From: a virus
Length of the DNA: 64,000 nucleotides
Virus record (IMG/VR): IMGVR_UViG_3300020193_000004
Location: 1-64,000 of that record
Direction: 5' to 3' (one strand)
The position numbers and the translations under genes were made by a program. Positions 37,298 through 44,973 of this stretch are shown piece after piece (the stretch's first letter is position 1; every line of letters begins with the position of its first letter). The notes under the pieces were generated by a model that saw only the letters and a list, made by a program, of their open reading frames with translations, did no database searches and was not told where the DNA came from.

Positions 37298-37849
37298 ATG
37301 AAAATCACAACGGTTAGCATGAAGCCGGAGTTCATAGTGTTGCAACCTTCAGTGCCACCGGACCGAGTCCTCGACTGGGCCCAGATCCTCCAGGAGGGGC
37401 TGACTGCCTTGCCCGCGCGCGGGCTCTACGTCGTCGTACGCGGGGTGGAGGTTCTCTACGTCGGCAGGTCTCGCGTCCTGCCGCAGCGTGTCGGCGAGCT
37501 AATCGGCAGCCTGCTCAGCGGGAGAGGCAACCACGCTGCCGGGGCCGTCATGTGCACCGCGGGGGTGGTCGCCGGCGACCTGCGCCTGGTGTTCTACTTC
37601 GGCGCCGAAGCGTACCGGCGCGAACCCGAGGTGGTTGTCGCCCTCCGGCCTCGCTTCAACACCAAGTACCGTCGCGACACGAGGGGCAGGTGGCACACCA
37701 GCGCACCACCCGCGCCTCCGGGGATGTCTCCTGCAGCGCAGCTCCTCGTGGAAGTATTGGGCAGGAATCCGCGGAAGGAGCCCCATCCGGCAGTCCAGGA
37801 TGAGCCGCGGGATGCCTACGAGATCCTCGAGCGGATCCTCGGGGGATAG
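37298..37849 (+). CDS. GIY-YIG-fold-like protein (183 aa)
   Basis: Residues about 38-60 read ARGLYVVVRGVEVLYVGRSR, then LPQRVGELIGSLL, the GLY...YVG.S...R layout of GIY-YIG domains. A later RPRFNTKYR supplies the family's downstream Asn region. Probably a DNA-cutting or DNA-binding domain; the tail is proline-rich. A second ATG 21 bases downstream is possible. Confidence 0.55.
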   Translation: MKITTVSMKPEFIVLQPSVPPDRVLDWAQILQEGLTALPARGLYVVVRGVEVLYVGRSRVLPQRVGELIGSLLSGRGNHAAGAVMCTAGVVAGDLRLVFYFGAEAYRREPEVVVALRPRFNTKYRRDTRGRWHTSAPPAPPGMSPAAQLLVEVLGRNPRKEPHPAVQDEPRDAYEILERILGG

Positions 37850-37941
37850 TAGCGCGCAGCCCACGTGCGAGAGACATGAGCATCCGCAGCTCTGGCGGAG
37901 TAGTATAGACCTTGTTCACACTGCGCACCCGCAGGAGCACC

Positions 37942-38310
37942 ATGGCTCGCCGAGTCAAGACCAGCACTATCAAGTCGGGGAACACGGCGAACGACCGTCG
38001 CGTTCTTGTGAGCGTCTCGACGACGGGCACAGCCCCCGCCGCAGCCACCGAGGGGTACATCCTCCAGCAGAACGAGTACGTGCACGTGCTCTTCGGCGTA
38101 GGAGGCACGAGCCCTGTGTTCCGTGTCCGCCTCTACTGGTACTTCGACGTCTCCGGGAAGTGGCACAAGGGGCACCAGGTCGTCGTGAACGGGGACGACT
38201 GCATGCTCATCGAGGCACAGGGCGCACAGCGGCTGGCCCTCGTCGTCGAAGGCGTCTCCGGGACCAGCCCCACGCTCAACGCTTGGGTCGCCCTGGCAAG
38301 GCCCGTCTGA
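37942..38310 (+). CDS. small beta-rich virion-type protein (122 aa)
   Basis: ATG with CAGGAGCACC upstream. Beta pattern throughout (RVLVSVSTTGTAPAAATEGY; FRVRLYWYFDVSGKWHKG). Sits at the head of three genes that end with a fibre-like protein, so a head-decoration, neck or fibre-associated role is plausible; no family recognised. Confidence 0.55.
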   Translation: MARRVKTSTIKSGNTANDRRVLVSVSTTGTAPAAATEGYILQQNEYVHVLFGVGGTSPVFRVRLYWYFDVSGKWHKGHQVVVNGDDCMLIEAQGAQRLALVVEGVSGTSPTLNAWVALARPV

Positions 38311-38873
38311 TGGGCCAGCGCATCATCACCCACCGTGGTCCGAACGAGACCCTGGCCCCGGCGCTTCAGGATCTTACAGAGCTCGCGCTCTACTCAACGG
38401 CCGACACCGACGACAAGCAGGGGGTCTACGTCGAGGACGAGAACTCCCTCTACTTCTACGACCTCCAGTCCGCGCTCGCCGAGAGCCTACCGGACATCGT
38501 TGCCCCGACTGGTGGGGTCGGGCGCTGGATCCGACACGGCTACCTCGCTGGTGGGAGCCCGTCGGAACTATACCGGCGGAAATGGTGGCAGCCGCAGGTC
38601 CTCGACACTGGTGACGACGTCGTCATCGAGGAGGACAACGAGCTCATCATCAGCACGCTCGATGTCGACGACGGGACCTTCACCGTCGATGGGCAGCTGA
38701 TCATCTACAGCAACGGCACCGGGACGTGGCGCTCCAGGTTCTCACAGCCTATGTACATCGGCCCCGACGAGGGCCACGCCATCCCGCGCGGGGACCATCT
38801 CCTCGTGGTCGGTGAGTTCACCGTCGACGGCAGCCTCGACGTGCGGGGCGACCTCTTCTTCCTAACCGTGTAA
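38310..38873 (+). CDS. fibre-associated virion-type protein (187 aa)
   Basis: ATG overlaps the previous TGA. N-terminal part (LTELALYSTADTDDKQGVYV, then SLYFYD) is typical of fibre or collar adaptor segments; the C-terminal half has repeating DGTFTVDGQLIIYSNGTG-like beta turns. Virion surface role inferred from the neighbours. Confidence 0.55.
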   Translation: MGQRIITHRGPNETLAPALQDLTELALYSTADTDDKQGVYVEDENSLYFYDLQSALAESLPDIVAPTGGVGRWIRHGYLAGGSPSELYRRKWWQPQVLDTGDDVVIEEDNELIISTLDVDDGTFTVDGQLIIYSNGTGTWRSRFSQPMYIGPDEGHAIPRGDHLLVVGEFTVDGSLDVRGDLFFLTV

Positions 38874-38895
38874 ACTTTCACGCTTCGGAGACCCC

Positions 38896-40416
38896 ATGCC
38901 CGGCTCGATTATCACTGACAACCTCAAGATGCGCCAGGGCGCCGCGGCCGCCACGCCCGCAGTGGGCCAGATCGCCCTCTACTGGAAGACCGGAGACGAG
39001 ACCCCGTACATCAAGGACTCGGGCGGAGTGGAATACGCCGTCCTCCTCGCCAGCGTGCCCACCGACGATCTGGTCATCGTCGACAACCAGGCGGGCGCGT
39101 GGGGCGTTCGGGAGGGCACCAACGACTACCTCCGAATCCGGACCTCCAACGGCGCTGAGATCATGACCTTGGGCGCCGACCCTGTGACGGTGACCACGGC
39201 GCAGCTGCACACGCGCGGCGGGCTCGGTGGGTGGGTCGCAACCAGCACAGGCGGGATGACCCTGGACGCGGTGGCTGCGCTGGAGCTGAACTCCAGTACC
39301 GGCGCCATCAACATCGCTAACGACGCGGTGAATCAAGCCGTCAACATCGCTACGGCAGGTACACGTACCGTCACGGTGGGCAACTCCACAGCCACACTCG
39401 TTACCACCGGTGCCTCTCACACCTGGAACATCAAGGACAACGTCGCTGCTCCCCTGACGATCAAGCAAGGAACGGACAACTACCTCGCCCTCAATACCAC
39501 CGATGGGACCGAGGCGATCAGCTTCGGTAACGCCGTCACGAATCCTGATTTCTTCTTCCTGGGGACCGGACCGACGGACTTTGCTGGGCCGGTCGATGTT
39601 AATGGCGCATTCACGCTCACCGGGAGTGCCTCCTACTCTCAGACTGCCGGCAACTTCACCTACAACGCCACGACGAACGACTACATCGTCAATGCGTCGT
39701 CAGCAGCCTTCGCGATCGCCAACAACAACGCAGCTGCTTGGGAAGTGAAGAAGACCCTCACCAACGACAGCTACATCAAGGTCAGCACCCTGAGTGGGTC
39801 AGAGAGGATCACGCTCGGCTCGTACAACGTCCACGTGGCGCAGGGCCTATACGTGGATGGAACGGCGTACGTGAAACTTGGTGTCGCCTCTGGCGTGGAG
39901 GCATACATCGGTGGATACGTCTACGCCAACGACGATGTCTCCTCCCTCGTGCAGAACACCGCGGTTGAGACAGCCTTCAACAAGCAGTGCCCGCAGTTCC
40001 CGGCCAACACCTTCGTCCCGGGTCGGAAGCTGAAGATCCGTGCGGCGGGCACGGTCGTCGACACCAACGGCAACGACGGCAATCAGCAAGTCACCCTGCG
40101 CATCAAGCTGCTCGAAGGGGCGGGCCCGACGCACGCCGTTCTCTTCACGCTCCAGTTCAACGCCAACGCCAACAACGTCTGGAGTATCGACTACTGCGGC
40201 CACGTGCTCAGCACCGGTACCGCCGGGACGCGCACGCTACGCCAGCTCATGGAGGCCGGGGCCGGGGCGTCTCCGGTGGCGAGGACCGCGGTGCAGAATG
40301 CCTCCCCGACGTTCGCCGCCGACCAGCCGGAGACCTTGCAGATCACGGCACAGTGGCAGAACCAGCACGTGGACAACAAGGTGCGCCTGGACTTCCTCGA
40401 GGTTGAGCTCGGATAG
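38896..40416 (+). CDS. tail-fibre-like protein (506 aa)
   Basis: Glycine-, threonine- and asparagine-rich beta repeats typical of phage fibres: AINIANDAVNQAVNIATAGT then RTVTVGNSTATL, SFGNAVTNPDFFFLGTG, and several N-D-Y-[LI] turns (GTNDYLRI, GTDNYLAL, TTNDYIV). The last 150 residues form a distinct beta-sandwich-like domain (VTLRIKLLEGAGPTHAVLFT), a possible receptor-binding tip. Expected to form a trimer on the virion. Confidence 0.7.
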   Translation: MPGSIITDNLKMRQGAAAATPAVGQIALYWKTGDETPYIKDSGGVEYAVLLASVPTDDLVIVDNQAGAWGVREGTNDYLRIRTSNGAEIMTLGADPVTVTTAQLHTRGGLGGWVATSTGGMTLDAVAALELNSSTGAINIANDAVNQAVNIATAGTRTVTVGNSTATLVTTGASHTWNIKDNVAAPLTIKQGTDNYLALNTTDGTEAISFGNAVTNPDFFFLGTGPTDFAGPVDVNGAFTLTGSASYSQTAGNFTYNATTNDYIVNASSAAFAIANNNAAAWEVKKTLTNDSYIKVSTLSGSERITLGSYNVHVAQGLYVDGTAYVKLGVASGVEAYIGGYVYANDDVSSLVQNTAVETAFNKQCPQFPANTFVPGRKLKIRAAGTVVDTNGNDGNQQVTLRIKLLEGAGPTHAVLFTLQFNANANNVWSIDYCGHVLSTGTAGTRTLRQLMEAGAGASPVARTAVQNASPTFAADQPETLQITAQWQNQHVDNKVRLDFLEVELG

Positions 40417-40467
40417 TTTCGAATCGAGAGGATCGCCTATTGACGGTGCCCGTGTTAGCACGCGCGT

Positions 40468-40857
40468 ATGCTGCTGCGTGCACGCGTCATCGCAGAGGTC
40501 GAGACCCGGGAGCTCTCGCTGTTCGCCAAGAGGCGCATCGACGCCGCGCTCAAGACATTGGAGCAGGAGTTGGGCCAGCTGGACGTGGGAGACCTGACCC
40601 CGCCCCAGCTGGCCCAAGTCGTCTACGTACCGGGCGACGATGCGCGCTACATCGTGATCGGTGACTGGGCTGACGGGACTGTGGACGTCGTGCGCGAGTT
40701 CGGATCCTTCCCTGCGGACTGCCTCGTCGGCTGGCGGCCAGGTCAGTCCATCGAGGCCTACGCGACCGAGCTCGCCGCCGAACCTGTACCGGAGCCCACA
40801 GATGAGCACCGACGAACGCCCCGTTCTCTCCTCACCACAGCTTCAACTTCGCGCTGA
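40468..40857 (+). CDS. unrecognised 129-aa protein
   Basis: Starts MLLRARVIAEVETRELSLFA with a helical first half and a beta second half (DDARYIVIGDWADGTVDVVR). Its last 18 residues overlap the next gene in another frame. Function unknown. Confidence 0.6.
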   Translation: MLLRARVIAEVETRELSLFAKRRIDAALKTLEQELGQLDVGDLTPPQLAQVVYVPGDDARYIVIGDWADGTVDVVREFGSFPADCLVGWRPGQSIEAYATELAAEPVPEPTDEHRRTPRSLLTTASTSR

Positions 40858-41086
40858 CCTCGAGACCCGCCTCCTCGCGCTCCCGTATGTGGACTTCGTC
40901 TCGATCGGGTTTCTGAGCGAGGCACCGGGCGCACTGCTGGTCAGCATCGGTACCACGCGCCCCGACATCCTACAGGCCCTGGCCCGGGACATGGTCACCA
41001 CGCTCATGGAGCGCCTCTATGAGCACGACGAAGACATGGCCTGGAACCCGGACATCCACATCCTCAAGGGGCGCATCCGGAGCTGA
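40802..41086 (+). CDS. unrecognised 94-aa protein
   Basis: Start at MSTDERPVLSSPQLQLRADL inside the previous gene's end. Alpha/beta sequence (LPYVDFVSIGFLSEAPGALL). Followed immediately by a perfect inverted repeat. Function unknown. Confidence 0.6.
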   Translation: MSTDERPVLSSPQLQLRADLETRLLALPYVDFVSIGFLSEAPGALLVSIGTTRPDILQALARDMVTTLMERLYEHDEDMAWNPDIHILKGRIRS

Positions 41087-41119
41087 TGTACTCACATCTT
41101 CCTTGACGATGTGAGTACA
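41087..41119. promoter_or_regulatory. perfect 12-bp inverted repeat of the TGTACTCACATC motif
   Basis: TGTACTCACATC and GATGTGAGTACA flank a nine-base centre TTCCTTGAC. Half-sites match the motif seen singly at 976, 5492, 13606 and 15257. Likely a dimer operator controlling the next gene; a terminator for the upstream gene is an alternative. Confidence 0.55.
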
Positions 41120-41138
41120 CATGAAGTAGAGGTTGCCC

Positions 41139-41411
41139 ATGTCCACCCAGCCCATCGACCTCAGCGCCGCCTCCCCGCAGGAGTTCCGGGGGCGTCTGGG
41201 GGAGCTGGTGCAGATCAGCTTGCAGAGGTCCGGGGCCTGCGTCCTGGTCGCCCGAGGGATCCAGGAGGTGTCCATCCTGAATCCCGGGATCCTGGACGCC
41301 GTCCCAGATGAAGACATCGCCGCAGCGCTGCTCGAGGTGTGGACCGATGAAGAGGTTCTTCGCTACCTCGAGCAGCGGGCCGAGCGCCGCAAGGGAGGCC
41401 GACATGGGTGA
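41139..41411 (+). CDS. unrecognised 90-aa protein
   Basis: ATG with AGAGG seven bases upstream, directly behind the inverted-repeat operator. Helical (EFRGRLGELVQISLQRSGAC; AALLEVWTDEEVLRYLEQRA). First gene of the ParB/MoxR/VWA run. Function unknown. Confidence 0.6.
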   Translation: MSTQPIDLSAASPQEFRGRLGELVQISLQRSGACVLVARGIQEVSILNPGILDAVPDEDIAAALLEVWTDEEVLRYLEQRAERRKGGRHG

Positions 41412-41760
41412 GGGCAACAGGGTCATCGACGCCAGGGAGATATTCGCGGCACGCGCGAAGGAGGCCGTGAAGTACCCCTACTTCTCGCCCAACATGCGGT
41501 ACCTCCGCGAGCTCTGCTCGAGTATCTGCAAGACCCGCCTGCACAAGATGAAGGTCAGCCGCAAGACGCCGCCACCGCCGGACGTCGTCCAGGAACTGGT
41601 CAATGCTATCTCCCGCAATGTGCACCAGGTCCTCGACTGTCATGTCCTGCTGAACCGTACCGGGTGGCTCGTCGTCTTCGAGGCGGGCGACGAGAACGAG
41701 CGGTTCAACTACAGCCTGGTGGTCGACTGGAAGTGGATCCTGCACGAAAACTATGCGTAG
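41404..41760 (+). CDS. unrecognised 118-aa protein
   Basis: Overlaps the previous gene by eight bases. MGEGNRVIDAREIFAARAKE, then an alpha/beta end (LNRTGWLVVFEAGDENERFN). Function unknown. Confidence 0.6.
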   Translation: MGEGNRVIDAREIFAARAKEAVKYPYFSPNMRYLRELCSSICKTRLHKMKVSRKTPPPPDVVQELVNAISRNVHQVLDCHVLLNRTGWLVVFEAGDENERFNYSLVVDWKWILHENYA

Positions 41761-41815
41761 ACCTGCCATAGGGACCAGTCCCCGCCAGCGTACACCCAAC
41801 CCGGAGAGTGACGAA

Positions 41816-42709
41816 GTGCCGTACGAAATCGAACACACCACCGTGGAACTGCCCCTCGACACGATTGCGGTCGGGCGGAACATCAAGAACATCCGAACGG
41901 TGTTCAACGACGACAGCACCGTGGAGCTCGCGAAGAGCATCTTCCACGACGGACTGCTGAACCCCCTGGTGGTCATGCCGACCACCGACCCCGAGAGCGG
42001 AGAGGCGATCATCGAGCTGGTGTGTGGCGCCCGGCGTATGCGCGCCATCAGCTGGATCCGCGAGAACCTCGACCCGGACTGGAGCGCCGGAGAGGTGCGG
42101 TGCACCCAGTTCGCCGGCACCCTCGAGGACGCCAAGCTCCTAAACGGCGTCGAGAACGTCGAGCGCGAGAACGTCGACGAGGTCGACACCTGCGCCTGGC
42201 TCTACCACATGGTCGAGGAAGAGGGCCGGACCCAGGATGACCTCGCCGAGCGGATGCACCGTAGCGGGCAGTGGGTCTCGCTCCGCCTCACCGTGCATCG
42301 CAAGGGCAGCGACGAGCTCAAACAGGCCCTGCGCGAGGGGCTCATCTCCATCAGCGCGGCGTACGAGCTCGCGAAGAACCTGTCCAAGGAAGACCAGGAC
42401 AAGCGGGTGAAGAGGGCTCGCACCAACGCGGAGAAGCTCATCACCCTCGAAGAGGCGACCACCGCCGGCGACCCGGACAGGGTGCCGCGCCCCAGCAAGA
42501 AGAAGATTGCCGAGATGCTCGCGAAGGCCGAGCAGGCGTCGGCGAACCTGAAGAAGCGGAACGCGCACGGCACGGCCATGGGCCTCCGCTACGTCCTCGG
42601 TCTCTGCTCCGAGGACGAGGCGACCCGAGCGATCGAGTTCGAGCCGGAAGAGGAACCGTCCGGCGGGAACGAGAGGACCGACGACGCCGAGGACTCCAAG
42701 GAGGAGTGA
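41816..42709 (+). CDS. ParB-like nuclease/partition-type protein (297 aa)
   Basis: GTG chosen because GGAGAG lies eight bases upstream; an ATG 63 bases earlier is possible. The ParB/Srx N-terminal domain shows LAKSIFHDGLLNPLVVMP and ELVCGARRMRAI (the GxRR box). It is followed by a central HTH region (RTQDDLAERMHRSGQWVSLR; ISISAAYELAKNLSKEDQDK) and an acidic tail. ParB-like phage proteins bind DNA or CTP, and some cut DNA. It heads the run that includes the AAA+ and VWA proteins. No ParA is nearby, so classical partition is unlikely. Confidence 0.75.
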   Translation: MPYEIEHTTVELPLDTIAVGRNIKNIRTVFNDDSTVELAKSIFHDGLLNPLVVMPTTDPESGEAIIELVCGARRMRAISWIRENLDPDWSAGEVRCTQFAGTLEDAKLLNGVENVERENVDEVDTCAWLYHMVEEEGRTQDDLAERMHRSGQWVSLRLTVHRKGSDELKQALREGLISISAAYELAKNLSKEDQDKRVKRARTNAEKLITLEEATTAGDPDRVPRPSKKKIAEMLAKAEQASANLKKRNAHGTAMGLRYVLGLCSEDEATRAIEFEPEEEPSGGNERTDDAEDSKEE

Positions 42710-42711
42710 GG

Positions 42712-42861
42712 ATGTTCACGTGGTTCAGCACTCGCGTAGTGCTCGGCGTCAACCTTCGTACGGGCGAGGCAGTACTCTTCCTCGTCGACTTCGATGTCCG
42801 AGGGCAGCCGAACTACACCCCGCTCGCCAGTGGCTACGGAAACCTGGCTGCGGCAGCGTAG
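42712..42861 (+). CDS. unrecognised 49-aa protein
   Basis: ATG two bases after the ParB-like gene's stop, AAGGAGG upstream. MFTWFSTRVVLGVNLRTGEA then VLFLVDFDVRGQPNYTPLAS. Followed by a strong terminator. Function unknown. Confidence 0.55.
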   Translation: MFTWFSTRVVLGVNLRTGEAVLFLVDFDVRGQPNYTPLASGYGNLAAAA

Positions 42862-42883
42862 ACCACATCCACCCCACAGCAGG

Positions 42884-42920
42884 ACGGCCCCGAGGCGACT
42901 CGGGGCCGTTTCTGTTTGCT
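42884..42920 (+). terminator. rho-independent terminator
   Basis: ACGGCCCCGAG pairs perfectly with CTCGGGGCCGT around GCGA, followed by TTCTGTTTGCTT. The most canonical terminator in the window. Confidence 0.85.
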
Positions 42921-42951
42921 TACAACCTATACAACTACATGGTGCTCTCAC

Positions 42952-44001
42952 ATGCACGAGATCGCGGACATCCGCCGCATCGACACCGCCCTGCTCCGCG
43001 CACGGCACTTCCCGACATACCAGAAGACCGGGCTCTTCGACATCCTCGGCAAGCTGGCGTGGAAGTCGCCGCTCATCCTCAAGGGTCCGAAGGGGGCCGG
43101 CAAGACGCTCGGTGTCGAGCAGTGGGCTTACGAGAACAAGGTGCCCTTCCTTAGGAAGAGCTGCACCGCGGACACCGGTGACCGTCAGTTGCTGGGCGCG
43201 CACACGCTCAAGAGCTTCACCGAGAGCTACTTCAGCCTGGGCGTTCTCTCCACCGCCATCGACGTAGCGAACCAGACGGGCCGGTGCCTTCTGGTCCTCG
43301 AGGAGATCAACGCGCTCAACGAGGAAGCGCAGAAGGTCGTCAACTCCATCGCCGATTACCGGCGCGAGGTCGACCTGCCGCACGTGGGCATGGTGTACCG
43401 CCTCAACGACGAGGAGGTGTCCCCCTTCGACGGCAAGGTCGTCGAGCTGGAAGCCATCAACGACTACCAGACCTCCCTGGTGATCGTGAACGCGCTCGAG
43501 GAGGAGGTCCATGAGCTGAAAGTGGCGACGCTCCTCCTCCGCCCGGAGGTGGTGCTGAACGCCGTCGTCAAGAAGGGGGAAGCCCTCTCGGATCGTCCGC
43601 AGCTCTGGGTCGTCGGTACGATGAACCCCGGGTACGGCGGCACCTACGACCTGAACGAGGACTTCCGGTCCCGCTTCAAGTTCATCGAGGTCGGCTTCAT
43701 GGACGACGCCAAGGAGACGGCCGTGCTCCACGGGAAGTTCCCGAGCAAGCCCACGGCGGCGGAAGAGGCGTTCATCCGACACCTCCGCTCCTTGGCGAAG
43801 GAGACCCGCGGCGGGAAGTACGGGTACGCGCTCTCGCTGCGCGACCTCGAGCAGGTGATCGAGGACTACCTGTCCCTGCTGTCGCTCCCGCTGGCGCTCA
43901 AGATGCTCGAGGGGAAGTTCGACTCCCAGTACACCAACGACCTCCAGGCGCGCGTGAAGAGCGTCTTCAGCGTGGACCTCACGCAGGTGACCCTGCTGTG
44001 A
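42952..44001 (+). CDS. MoxR-type AAA+ ATPase (349 aa)
   Basis: Walker A GPKGAGKT (residues 45-52), Walker B LLVLEEIN (113-120), sensor-1 region VGTMNPGYGG and a following RSRFKFIEV with the arginine-finger zone match the MoxR/CobS clade of AAA+ ATPases. These work with a VWA-domain partner as remodelling machines that insert metals or unfold targets. Such a VWA protein is encoded 1 kb downstream, so the two probably form one complex. The ATG lacks a strong ribosome site. Confidence 0.85.
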   Translation: MHEIADIRRIDTALLRARHFPTYQKTGLFDILGKLAWKSPLILKGPKGAGKTLGVEQWAYENKVPFLRKSCTADTGDRQLLGAHTLKSFTESYFSLGVLSTAIDVANQTGRCLLVLEEINALNEEAQKVVNSIADYRREVDLPHVGMVYRLNDEEVSPFDGKVVELEAINDYQTSLVIVNALEEEVHELKVATLLLRPEVVLNAVVKKGEALSDRPQLWVVGTMNPGYGGTYDLNEDFRSRFKFIEVGFMDDAKETAVLHGKFPSKPTAAEEAFIRHLRSLAKETRGGKYGYALSLRDLEQVIEDYLSLLSLPLALKMLEGKFDSQYTNDLQARVKSVFSVDLTQVTLL

Positions 44002-44219
44002 GCGATCTCATCAAGAAGCCGAAGAGCCTGTATTGGCGCCAACGGCACGGGCCCGACGACGGACCCTTCTGCGGCGAGTGCGGTGAGCCGGTGATGCTCC
44101 TGGCCACCGACTTCACGTACCTGCCCGCGTTCTACGTGTGCATCTCTGCCAACTGCGGGTGGATCGGACAGATCGGCGTCGGCCCAGTACCGGATCTTAC
44201 CGATAAGGAGGAGCGTTGA
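43998..44219 (+). CDS. zinc-ribbon protein (73 aa)
   Basis: GTG start overlapping the AAA+ gene's stop by four bases. CGECGEPV, then C-x4-C (VCISANCGW), forms a zinc-ribbon. Placed inside the AAA+/Dam/VWA run and coupled to both neighbours. Function unknown. Confidence 0.6.
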   Translation: MSDLIKKPKSLYWRQRHGPDDGPFCGECGEPVMLLATDFTYLPAFYVCISANCGWIGQIGVGPVPDLTDKEER

Positions 44220-44794
44220 TGCCTGATTACGACGCAACGACAGCGTCGAGGAAGGGGGAGAAAGTCCTCCGCCACGGCATCTCCACCAAGAACTTCTGGG
44301 GCACGCCCGGAGACGTGTTCCAGGAGCTGGACAAGGAGTTCGACTTCGACCTGGACGCCGCGGCCGAGAGGGGGTCCGCGAAGTGCAGCGACTGGCTCGG
44401 GCTCGATCATCCGGATCCGACCAGACGAGACTCCCTTGGAGGGCCTTCCTGGCCCGGGCTGCGGTCGTTCCTCAACCCGTCCTACTCGCCCGACGGCGGT
44501 ACGCTCTTCCGCTGGACAGTACGAGCCCACAGCGAGTCCAAGAACAAGGAGCACGTGGTGTGTCTCCTGCCTGGGACGGCGGACACGGACTGGGCGAACT
44601 ACTGCTTCGAGCACGCCGACGAGATGCGGTTCACGCCGCGCATTGCGTTCATCGACCCCAACGGCGGGCGAACGGCGCCGATGGGAGGTTCGCTCGTGGT
44701 GGTGTTCCGCAAGGAGCCGATCTGGAGGACCACCCTCTACCTCGACCATGCCTACGTGACCCTCGGCTACGCGCCGTGGAAGAAGGGGAAGTGA
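44219..44794 (+). CDS. phage-type DNA adenine N6 methyltransferase (191 aa)
   Basis: AAGGAGGAG precedes the ATG. NFWGTPGDVFQELDKEFDFD then LDAAAE matches the start of the phage Dam family (PF05869), and SFLNPSYSPDGGTLFRWTVR is its motif IV, here NPSY in place of the usual NPPY. A later TADTDWANYCFEHADEMRFT and RIAFIDPNG complete the family pattern. Would transfer a methyl group from SAM to adenine, typically masking phage DNA from restriction. Confidence 0.8.
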   Translation: MPDYDATTASRKGEKVLRHGISTKNFWGTPGDVFQELDKEFDFDLDAAAERGSAKCSDWLGLDHPDPTRRDSLGGPSWPGLRSFLNPSYSPDGGTLFRWTVRAHSESKNKEHVVCLLPGTADTDWANYCFEHADEMRFTPRIAFIDPNGGRTAPMGGSLVVVFRKEPIWRTTLYLDHAYVTLGYAPWKKGK

Positions 44795-44973
44795 TGAACG
44801 GCCGCACCGGTGGCTGGATCTGCACGAGCCACGTAGTGGAGTTCTACCCACTTGACCCACGCATGCCCGCGCTCCCTCCCCCGCTCCCGGAGCCACTTCG
44901 CCCGTGGGTACCGGCCATCGCCAAGACGCGCTTCCTCACGCGTTTCCACCAACTCAAGGAGCGGCTGCAATGA
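44794..44973 (+). CDS. unrecognised 59-aa proline-rich protein
   Basis: ATG overlaps the Dam stop by one base; its stop overlaps the VWA gene's start. MNGRTGGWICTSHVVEFYPL, then a proline-rich middle (PALPPPLPEPLRPWVPAI). May exist mainly for coupling; function unknown. Confidence 0.5.
   Translation: MNGRTGGWICTSHVVEFYPLDPRMPALPPPLPEPLRPWVPAIAKTRFLTRFHQLKERLQ

Noticed and set aside
42945-42955. CTCTCACATG before the AAA+ gene as another TGTACTCACAT motif
   Set aside because: Only partial match; kept out of the motif list.
42589-43782. long minus-strand frame opposite the AAA+ ATPase gene
   Set aside because: The plus strand carries Walker A, Walker B and sensor motifs; the minus frame is a composition artefact.
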